Positions 58,236 through 64,000 of a DNA stretch of 64,000 bases are shown here, piece after piece. Origin of the DNA: JADLHS01 sp044225555. Lineage in GTDB: Bacteria; Verrucomicrobiota; Verrucomicrobiia; Limisphaerales; JADLHS01. The DNA is taken from assembly GCA_044225555.1 (NCBI GenBank), contig JBGAIM010000016.1, forward strand, positions 95,904 through 159,903, in the 5' to 3' direction. Below the pieces are notes generated by a model, which did not search any database, was not told where the DNA came from, and saw only the letters and a program-made list of their open reading frames with translations. How positions within the stretch are numbered: the first letter of the stretch is position 1; each line of letters begins with the position of its first letter. The translations under genes were made by a program, and so were the position numbers.

Positions 58236-58904
58236 ATGGAAACCACCGACCTCCGCCCTCGTGAAACAACCACCGGCAACGGCGCAGCCCCGCGTGTTGC
58301 CCGGAAGAAATTCGATCCGACGCAACTGTTCGCTCAACGCGACCGGCTGCCATGGTTCTGGTTCTTCGTAGCCGTCGCCGTGTCCGTTCTGGCTGCACTG
58401 GACCGTTATCACATCATCAATCAATTCAAGCAGCGCGAGCGCGTCGTCATCATTGATCCGGCACAGACCTACTACATTAGCCCGCTGCTTCAGTTTGCCG
58501 AGGCCAAGGATTTGCACGCGCAACAGGCCGAACTCGCTACCATGACTTTGCTGGAGCGCAACCCGAAGGACTTTGACCACCCCGAACTGCTCCGGCAGTT
58601 GTTCCTGAAATCCGCGTTGCAGAAGGCGCAGGATCATCGCACACGCGAGGCAGTGGAGTTTCGGTCCAAACAACTGCACCAGAAACCGGAGATCGCGAAG
58701 ATTGACATTCTCGCCACGCGCGAAAACGAAGTGCTCGCCACTGTCTCTGGCCAAGTCATCCGCACCGGCATCTTCCAAGAGAAGGCGTTTACGGAAGCCT
58801 TCACTTTCAAGCTGAGTCTCCGTCTGCTCCGCAACCCCAACATGGCTGCCAACGGTCGTTTCCCCACCGCTGTCGGCGACTTCAAATATGAAATCACCAA
58901 TTAG
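58236..58904 (+). CDS. VirB8/TrbF-like inner-membrane protein
   Basis: A 222-residue protein: a short cytoplasmic N-terminus, one membrane helix near residues 40-55 (WFWFFVAVAVSVLAALD), and a periplasmic NTF2-like domain. VirB8 nucleates the inner-membrane platform and binds VirB10. It begins 5 bp after VirB6 and overlaps the VirB9 gene by 17 bp. Confidence 0.83.
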   Translation: METTDLRPRETTTGNGAAPRVARKKFDPTQLFAQRDRLPWFWFFVAVAVSVLAALDRYHIINQFKQRERVVIIDPAQTYYISPLLQFAEAKDLHAQQAELATMTLLERNPKDFDHPELLRQLFLKSALQKAQDHRTREAVEFRSKQLHQKPEIAKIDILATRENEVLATVSGQVIRTGIFQEKAFTEAFTFKLSLRLLRNPNMAANGRFPTAVGDFKYEITN

Positions 58905-59799
58905 CATCCTCCTATTGTCGGCTACACTCGCGTTGGCCGAAACACCCGAAGCGATCCAACGCATCACTCTCGACGAGCGCGTGGTTGTCACCGTGCCGGT
59001 TTCGACGAACCGCGTCACCACTATCAGCCTGCCCGGACCGATTGCGGCGATTGACGCCGTGGGCGTGACCGCCGACGGCAAGACGCTGGGGCAATTCCAA
59101 CTGGCGCACACCAAAGGCTCGTCGTTCCTGTCCGTCCGCGCGCTGGCGCGCAAAGCCGCGACGAACCTGAACATCCGCTGGAACAAGCGCACCTACGTCT
59201 TCGAGCTGGTTGAAAGCGATGTGCCCGTGCTCGCTCTCAACCTCGAAGACCGTGCCGTCGTCGCGCAGAATTCCCAGCCCGCACCCCAGGTTTCACCGAC
59301 ACGCCTGCTTGCCTTGCTCGATAAGGCAAAGGCGTTTCCGCTGCTGAAGAAACAACAACCGGACGCCGTAGCGGGCGCGGAGGCGAAGACGTTCGGCGAC
59401 AAGCCGCTCGTCACGGATTTCAATGATTACGAAATCCGCATCGAAGAAGTGTTCCGTTTCAACCCCGAGGACACGCTCGTCTTCCATGTCACACTGCGGA
59501 ACAAGTCGGAGCGGGAGGTCCGTTACCTGCCAGAGAGCTTCTGTGTCCGCGCTGGCAACCGGCTTTACTTTCAGTCCATTAGCGATGCACCGGGCGTGTT
59601 ACCCGCGTCTGCGGCGAGCACGGTCTATTTCGCCGTCACTGGCACGCCTGACGGCGGGCGGAATGAACTCTCGCTCAAGAATGATTTCACGGTGTTGGTG
59701 ACGCGCACATCGCCACCACCACCCGAAGACGCATCCACCAATACACCCGCGAAGGTGGTTCAGCCGTTTCGTTCACCCAAAGCCCAAGGACAGCCATGA
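58888..59799 (+). CDS. VirB9/TrbG-like outer-membrane complex protein
   Basis: A 303-residue exported protein with a short signal peptide (ILLLSATLALAE) and a beta-rich body (RITLDERVVVTVPVSTNRVTTI; NIRWNKRTYVFELVES) typical of VirB9. It forms the outer ring with VirB10 and the lipoprotein. It overlaps both neighbours: by 17 bp with VirB8 and by 4 bp with VirB10. Confidence 0.82.
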   Translation: MKSPISILLLSATLALAETPEAIQRITLDERVVVTVPVSTNRVTTISLPGPIAAIDAVGVTADGKTLGQFQLAHTKGSSFLSVRALARKAATNLNIRWNKRTYVFELVESDVPVLALNLEDRAVVAQNSQPAPQVSPTRLLALLDKAKAFPLLKKQQPDAVAGAEAKTFGDKPLVTDFNDYEIRIEEVFRFNPEDTLVFHVTLRNKSEREVRYLPESFCVRAGNRLYFQSISDAPGVLPASAASTVYFAVTGTPDGGRNELSLKNDFTVLVTRTSPPPPEDASTNTPAKVVQPFRSPKAQGQP

Positions 59800-60920
59800 A
59801 ACCGCGCGACTTTCTCAACTTCTTCAAGACCGGCAGCGGCAAGCTCGTGCTGTTCGCTGTGATTTTCGGGGGAGGCTTGATCCTGTTCAGTGTATTTCGC
59901 GACCGGTCTGGTTCAGGCGATGCGGATGTGCGGGTTTCCAGTCTCACGACAAACGCTACTGACCGTCCCCAAGTGGTGCAGACCATTGAACGACCGATGC
60001 AGCCGTTCCGTCCACCAACACCGAAGCCAGAGCCGCAGCCGTTGCCCACGAAGACAAACGAGCCGCCGAGGTTTGTCAGCGAGAGGCCCAAACAAGAAGC
60101 GCCCGCGCCGCAGCTCGCACCCATCAGTTTGTTTGCCGACGCGACAGCGGGTGTTCCCGAACCGAAGGGGCTTGGCGAAATCTACGCGCCTTATGGCCGT
60201 TTGATTTCGTGCGAAACGGTTATCACCGTGGACTCGGCTTCGATCCAGACGCCTATCGTTGGACTTGTCACTGAAAACATCTACCACGCGGGCAAGTTGG
60301 TAATTCCCGCTGGCACGGAGGTTCATGGCACGGCCCAGACCGACCGCCACCGCGAACGCATCGCCAGCGGCAACAACTGGACGTTTGTCTGGCAGGGAGG
60401 CGAGGAGCTTCGGCTCAAAGGCATCGCGCTCGACCGCGAGTTTTCCGGTGACCAGGAAGGCTGGGGGATCACGGATGGTAGCGCCGGACTGCGCGGCCGC
60501 CTTATCAAGTCGGACAACCTGGCGGAGATCAAATTGTTCGCCGCAACGTTTCTCTCCGGCGCAGCAAGTTCATTGACCGAGAAAGAGCAGACCATCTTCG
60601 GCTCTGTGGACAGTCGCTCCTTGAACAACGCGCCGTTTAAGGGGGCGGAAAAGGTTCTCTCGGTTTACGCGCAGCGCATCTACGACGCGATCCAGCGCGA
60701 TGGATTCTACGTCCGCGTGCCGAGCGGAAAGCAGTTTTACATTTATGTCCTCCAGACGATTGACCGTAGCGACGCAGTGATTGGCGGAACGTTGAAGCCA
60801 TTTGCCGAGGAAGGCAGCACCAACACATCTGTTTTTGTTCCGCCCATTCCTTTTGGTGTGGCAGCCACACCCGGCGCGAGTGCGCCTCAACCAAACTCAA
60901 CCCCAACTTATCAGCCATGA
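59796..60920 (+). CDS. VirB10/TrbI-like protein
   Basis: A 374-residue protein. One membrane helix at about residues 17-33 (LVLFAVIFGGGLILFSV) leads to a Pro-rich periplasmic linker and the VirB10 beta-barrel domain (residues ~125-340; IPAGTEVHGTAQTD; FYVRVPSGKQFYIYVLQ). It spans from inner to outer membrane and gates the channel. It overlaps the next lipoprotein gene by 4 bp. Confidence 0.88.
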   Translation: MKPRDFLNFFKTGSGKLVLFAVIFGGGLILFSVFRDRSGSGDADVRVSSLTTNATDRPQVVQTIERPMQPFRPPTPKPEPQPLPTKTNEPPRFVSERPKQEAPAPQLAPISLFADATAGVPEPKGLGEIYAPYGRLISCETVITVDSASIQTPIVGLVTENIYHAGKLVIPAGTEVHGTAQTDRHRERIASGNNWTFVWQGGEELRLKGIALDREFSGDQEGWGITDGSAGLRGRLIKSDNLAEIKLFAATFLSGAASSLTEKEQTIFGSVDSRSLNNAPFKGAEKVLSVYAQRIYDAIQRDGFYVRVPSGKQFYIYVLQTIDRSDAVIGGTLKPFAEEGSTNTSVFVPPIPFGVAATPGASAPQPNSTPTYQP

Positions 60921-61501
60921 AATACATCGCCTTGATTCCGCTTCTGTTCGTCGCCTCGTGCGCTTCACGCTCACAGGTTGTGCTCCGCCCCACGCCTCCG
61001 CCCGCCGTCGAGCCGGTTGAAGCGGTGCGCTATGGGGAAGTTGTGCGCGCCTACCATGTTGGCCGCTACGTTGACCCAAACCATCCCGAAACGATGCACG
61101 AGCAGCACCCGGTGTATCGCATCGAGGTTTCCGCCCGATGGAATCTCCACCCCGGCGCACAGAACACCGCCAACCTCCTGAACCCGCCGCTGAACGCCGC
61201 ATACGCACCGCCACTCACGAATGACGCCTTGGTTGCGGAGATGAATCGTCAGCGAGAAACGACCGCGCGTGTGATGCTTGAAGCGGCCAAACTCGCGCAG
61301 TCCTATGGTGAATTGCAGTCGTTCCTGGGCGAGATTAAGAACGTCGCCCGCAACAACGCGCTCTTGAGCGTTCTCCTCGCCACCAACGAGCAGCGGATTG
61401 CCTTGTTTGACCGCGAACTGCAAAAGCTTTCCACCCCATCACCGGCCACGAATGACGTGCCCGCGTTCACGCCCGACATGCCCACACCGCCCAAACCTTG
61501 A
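60917..61501 (+). CDS. T4SS-associated lipoprotein
   Basis: A 194-residue protein with signal peptide and lipobox FVASC (Cys 15), then a Pro-rich start and a mostly helical body. It overlaps the VirB10 gene, so it is part of the secretion operon. No family is certain; the position suggests an outer-membrane complex component or entry-exclusion-like protein. Confidence 0.7.
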   Translation: MKYIALIPLLFVASCASRSQVVLRPTPPPAVEPVEAVRYGEVVRAYHVGRYVDPNHPETMHEQHPVYRIEVSARWNLHPGAQNTANLLNPPLNAAYAPPLTNDALVAEMNRQRETTARVMLEAAKLAQSYGELQSFLGEIKNVARNNALLSVLLATNEQRIALFDRELQKLSTPSPATNDVPAFTPDMPTPPKP

Positions 61502-61589
61502 GACATTTTGCTGGCGGGAGGTGATTCTTCGCCTCTCGTCTGCGAACACGGCAAATGCCGCGCTAACCAACAACAAAACACGAATCGTT

Positions 61590-62000
61590 ATGAGCAAACC
61601 GAAATCCTCAGCGCCCCCGAGCGCTGGCGGCAATGCCGCCCCGTCCGAACAGCCCACTTTCCGGAGCAATCCAGAGGTGGATGCAAAGATTGATGCCTAC
61701 ATCAAAGAGAACCCCAAGTATTGGGCCTACGTCCAAGCGATGCCTCGCGAGCGGCTGGAGCGCAGCGTCGTGTTGAACGAAGTGCGCGAAATCGACCGCC
61801 AGCAGCGCATCCGCGAAGGCGTGCTCAAACAGATCAATCGCAACCCCGAGTTGAAACGTGCCTACGACCTTCTCGTGAAAGACCTCCCGGAGGACCAGAA
61901 GGAGAATGTCATCGCGCAGATCGCTCGCACCGCGCGTCGCACGATTGCCCGGACGCAGGGGCAACAGCAGCAAACCCGCGGCGAAGCGGTTGGCGTTTGA
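61590..62000 (+). CDS. Small charged protein at the end of the T4SS operon
   Basis: A 136-residue soluble, helical, highly charged protein (VDAKIDAYIKENPKYWAYVQ; MPRERLERSVVLNEVREI). A Gln-rich tail ends it. No membrane segment or family recognised. It begins 88 bp after the lipoprotein gene and is followed by a strong hairpin. An earlier in-frame opening (61398) lies within the lipoprotein gene and is not used. Confidence 0.6.
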   Translation: MSKPKSSAPPSAGGNAAPSEQPTFRSNPEVDAKIDAYIKENPKYWAYVQAMPRERLERSVVLNEVREIDRQQRIREGVLKQINRNPELKRAYDLLVKDLPEDQKENVIAQIARTARRTIARTQGQQQQTRGEAVGV

Positions 62001-62009
62001 ATAACGCCG

Positions 62010-62047
62010 CGCCCCGGCCTCACGTCTCCCGCGTGCAGGCCGGGGCG
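62010..62047 (+). terminator. Strong hairpin after the T4SS operon
   Basis: Perfect 11-bp arms CGCCCCGGCCT and AGGCCGGGGCG with a 16-base loop that can itself pair CACG/CGTG. It begins 10 bp after the stop at 62000. There is no U-tract, so it may be a transcript-end or stability element and not a classical intrinsic terminator. Confidence 0.5.
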
Positions 62048-62116
62048 AAATCGAGGCGAACACGGCTTGCAGTTTTCGCGTCAAAGGTGCATGATCGAAG
62101 CAGTTGGAAAGAGTCT

Positions 62117-62362
62117 ATGGAACATCCAGTTTTTTATCTGGCTCGCGTAACAAAGTTTCTCGATGGGATCATCGAGGAGCACGGTCACTATCTATTCATG
62201 GGGCTTGTGGCGTTCTGCTTTGTCCTGCTGGTCTTGATGTTCACCCGCCGCCGCACGCGTCCGGTGCATGACATTTCCGTGGTGATCCTTCCGCTAGGCC
62301 CAGCGCCCAGGCGTGAGCTTGAACCCGAACCTGTGTTGTTTCGGGACTCCCAAGGATTCTAG
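62117..62362 (+). CDS. Small single-span membrane protein
   Basis: An 81-residue protein with one membrane helix at about residues 23-43 (YLFMGLVAFCFVLLVLMFT), a short extracytoplasmic start and a basic then Pro/Glu-rich tail. It lies after the hairpin, so it may have its own message. No family recognised; small membrane proteins at this place in transfer operons often take part in exclusion or regulation. Confidence 0.6.
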   Translation: MEHPVFYLARVTKFLDGIIEEHGHYLFMGLVAFCFVLLVLMFTRRRTRPVHDISVVILPLGPAPRRELEPEPVLFRDSQGF

Positions 62363-62401
62363 CCTCCTTCTGGCGACCGCGTTTGTTGCTTGGCCGAACC
62401 G

Positions 62402-63169
62402 CTATGCTTTGCTGGTGATTTTGTGCTCCAGCAGGATTTCCACCTTGATCTTGTCCACGAAGTCCAAGGTGTGGGGACGCGCTGGCAAACCCTTCATGTC
62501 GAACTGACTGACGACAAACGAAGGGGTGTTCACCCACTCCGGGTAGCGCATCCGCACGATGCGATTCCAAATCAGTGTTTCCCAACCGCCCATCCCAAAG
62601 CAGGCAAGCAGGCCGCAGCCATACGAGGGGATTGAGGAGGTTCGTAGGAAAAAGCCAATTGCGATTTCTGAATCTTCCGGCGTCTTCTTGTTTCGGAACT
62701 CATCCAGGCGTTTGTAGGATTTTAGCCGGGCACTCTTGTGCTGGTAGAAGACCAGGTCGGCTTTATCGAAGTTCGCCCCGACCGCTGGCGTGAGTTGAAC
62801 GTGGGATCGTGCACAGATCGCAAGGTATTTCCGGAATTCAGCGAAAATCTGCTGCTCCAGATGCGTATAGCTCTCATCCATGTGCTTCTTGTCGCCGTGA
62901 CGACGGTCGTCGAGCGGCGGCCGCGTCGTTAGCACGACGAGATCCTCGGGCTTGATGAAGTTGAAGTGGTCGTGAGCCAGCTTCTTGTCCTTCTTGTGGT
63001 CGAAGGGGGAGTTGAAAAGGATGTGCCCGTATTCCCAGCCCTGTTTGCCCAAGGGCGCTGTGACCTCGCTGAAGGCAGCTCCATCGCGAATCTTTGATGG
63101 CTTCGCCACTTCTCCGGCGCGCAACGGCATCGAATACGCGAAACGATGATAAAGGGTCGGCGCTTTCAC
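62402..63169 (-). CDS. Unknown protein, own promoter with palindromic operator
   Basis: A 255-residue soluble protein (MKAPTLYHRFAYSMPL). It has a His/Asp-rich middle (DDRRHGDKKHMDESY; HLEQQIFAEF) and a Trp/Gly-rich part (IPSYGCGLLACFGMGGWETLIW). No family recognised. It ends 39 bp from the convergent small membrane-protein gene, and an 11-bp inverted repeat lies 50 bp upstream of its start. A defence or regulatory role is possible, as for other opposite-strand cargo here, but nothing in the sequence shows it. Confidence 0.6.
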   Translation of the reverse strand: MKAPTLYHRFAYSMPLRAGEVAKPSKIRDGAAFSEVTAPLGKQGWEYGHILFNSPFDHKKDKKLAHDHFNFIKPEDLVVLTTRPPLDDRRHGDKKHMDESYTHLEQQIFAEFRKYLAICARSHVQLTPAVGANFDKADLVFYQHKSARLKSYKRLDEFRNKKTPEDSEIAIGFFLRTSSIPSYGCGLLACFGMGGWETLIWNRIVRMRYPEWVNTPSFVVSQFDMKGLPARPHTLDFVDKIKVEILLEHKITSKA

Positions 63170-63218
63170 AATTTTGTCACCCGGATGTTACACGGAAGCC
63201 GGAAGGAAGAAAAGCGAA

Positions 63219-63252
63219 CGAAATTGCAAAATCGGTTTGAATTGCAATTTCG
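63219..63252. promoter_or_regulatory. Inverted repeat, candidate operator
   Basis: CGAAATTGCAA and TTGCAATTTCG, perfect 11-bp arms with a 12-bp spacer. It lies 50 bp before the start of the minus-strand gene at 63169 and 368 bp before the XRE gene, so it more likely controls the former. Confidence 0.5.
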
Positions 63253-63563
63253 ATCCGAAATGCGCTTTCGCGACATAGTGAACTTCCAACGGATAGCGTG
63301 AATTCAGTGGAGAGAATTTTTCAAATCGAAGCGCTGCTCGGGCCGGTTTCTATATCCTCCATCCACAATCCATGAACAGGCCCTTGATCAAATCCAACCG
63401 ACGGTCGCCGCGTAACAGCGACGCGCCATTTATCGCACGATTCACGATCCCAGACAAGCACGCCGGTGACACCATTTTCAAGGCGCCGCCCGTCTCGCAG
63501 TCACTCACGTGGCCTTAACGCCACGCATCGTTACCCGACTCCAAAGCCACCAATGCTCATTTT

Positions 63564-63578
63564 GTGTCGGAGCTACAC
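63564..63578 (+). promoter_or_regulatory. Candidate transfer-regulon operator, XRE gene
   Basis: GTGT-CGGAGCT-ACAC, 41 bp upstream of the XRE start. Presence before the regulator's own gene suggests that the XRE protein binds this element. Confidence 0.5.
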
Positions 63579-63619
63579 CCGCAGGAAAGATGAAAAGCCT
63601 ATGACAAGAGAAGCTGCGT

Positions 63620-63850
63620 ATGAACCGCGACGCAAATCTCATCGGGCGCAAAGTCGCCAAGCTCCGCTTCCAGCGCGAATGGACTCAGGACACATTCGTC
63701 GCCAAGTTGCAGGTCCGATTTCCCGACCTGAAAATCACCCGCGACATCATCGCGAACATCGAGACGAAACGATGCGTTTCGTCCGACAAACACGTTTACG
63801 CCTTTGCCATCGTCCTGGGTGTCGAAGTCGGCGAACTCTTTCGGCCATGA
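63620..63850 (+). CDS. XRE-family helix-turn-helix regulator
   Basis: A 76-residue protein consisting of one Cro/CI-type domain: IGRKVAKLRFQREWTQDTF (helices 1-2), LKITRDIIANIET (recognition helix region), and HVYAFAIVLGVEVGELF at the end. Proteins of this size and type are often repressors of transfer genes. An AGAGAAG ribosome site precedes it. The shared palindrome upstream suggests autoregulation and control of the transfer operons. Confidence 0.8.
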   Translation: MNRDANLIGRKVAKLRFQREWTQDTFVAKLQVRFPDLKITRDIIANIETKRCVSSDKHVYAFAIVLGVEVGELFRP

Positions 63851-63883
63851 ACCGCCATGCCAAACCAACACTAGGAGAACGGC

Positions 63884-64000
63884 ATGGCAATCCGCAGAAA
63901 TCATGTAGAATCTGACCAGCAGCTAGACCTGTTTGGCGCGCGACGACCAACCCATGACACCGTTGACCCAATACGGCCGGATGGCCGAGAAACACTGGCG
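63884..64000 (+). CDS. Start of an unidentified gene (3' end beyond window)
   Basis: An open frame from ATG 63884 to the end of the window (39 codons), with AGGAGA about 8 bp upstream. The visible part is hydrophilic (MAIRRNHVESDQQLDLFGAR) and does not identify a family. The good ribosome site and its place 33 bp after the XRE gene suggest a real gene in the same transcript. Confidence 0.5.
   Translation, partial: MAIRRNHVESDQQLDLFGARRPTHDTVDPIRPDGRETLA

Larger units (their letters stand above)
63170..63619. other. Intergenic control region
   Basis: About 450 bp between the divergent unknown gene and the XRE gene. It holds the 11-bp inverted repeat at 63219-63252, a GAAA-TGCGC-TTTC dyad just after it, and the GTGT-N7-ACAC element at 63564-63578. 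No supported gene was seen in the rest. Confidence 0.5.

Overview
The window reads as a Gram-negative bacterial chromosome carrying a large conjugative or integrative element loaded with anti-phage and anti-plasmid systems. The lineage cannot be fixed from the sequence; Verrucomicrobiota is a low-confidence guess. No rRNA, tRNA, CRISPR array, integrase, transposase or attachment site was recognised, so the element is called from its transfer genes and its ends are not defined.

Left flank (1-3489): the tail of a ClC chloride channel with a CBS pair, then a tight operon of a DGC-domain zinc protein, MoaD, MoaA, a DUF2249 protein and a Crp/Fnr-type regulator. An FNR/DNR-type box lies upstream of the operon, and the regulator has the matching E-x-x-S-R recognition helix. 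This is ordinary chromosomal metabolism (molybdenum cofactor, anaerobic or nitrogen-oxide respiration).

Transfer block 1 (3454-14861): a MobF relaxase with a small downstream gene (minus strand), then a repeat-rich non-coding stretch, a ParA-like ATPase, a small membrane protein and a VirD4-type coupling protein (plus strand). A two-gene PLD-nuclease plus unknown-partner module sits between them.

Defence island (14869-46473): a TIR protein; a LysR-type regulator divergent from a long operon of SNF2 helicase-DUF3883, sacsin-like GHKL ATPase, RloC-like zinc-hook ATPase, gamma-glutamylcyclotransferase-like protein, an unknown, and a DUF1156 DNA methyltransferase; then a small unknown, a catalytically dead Argonaute with a PD-(D/E)XK nuclease, an AbiE toxin-antitoxin pair with a perfect palindromic operator, a DUF499 ATPase with an N-terminal HEPN domain, a four-gene Wadjet-like condensin system (JetABCD) and a small PD-(D/E)XK protein. 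The Argonaute and AbiE modules appear nested between the methyltransferase and the DUF499 gene, families that usually travel together.

Transfer block 2 (46773-62362): a MORN-repeat protein, a ClpB-D2-like ATPase, then a Trb-ordered type IV secretion operon: VirB2, VirB3 (with an apparent one-base frameshift), VirB4, lipoprotein, VirB5, VirB6, VirB8, VirB9, VirB10, lipoprotein and two small genes. It is interrupted by an opposite-strand cargo of an SF1 helicase and a small protein. No VirB11 is present. The window closes with an unknown protein, an XRE regulator and the start of another gene.

A short palindrome, GTGT-N7-ACAC or one mismatch from it, occurs upstream of the relaxase, the coupling-protein block, the VirB operon and the XRE gene. 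It probably marks a transfer regulon controlled by that XRE protein.
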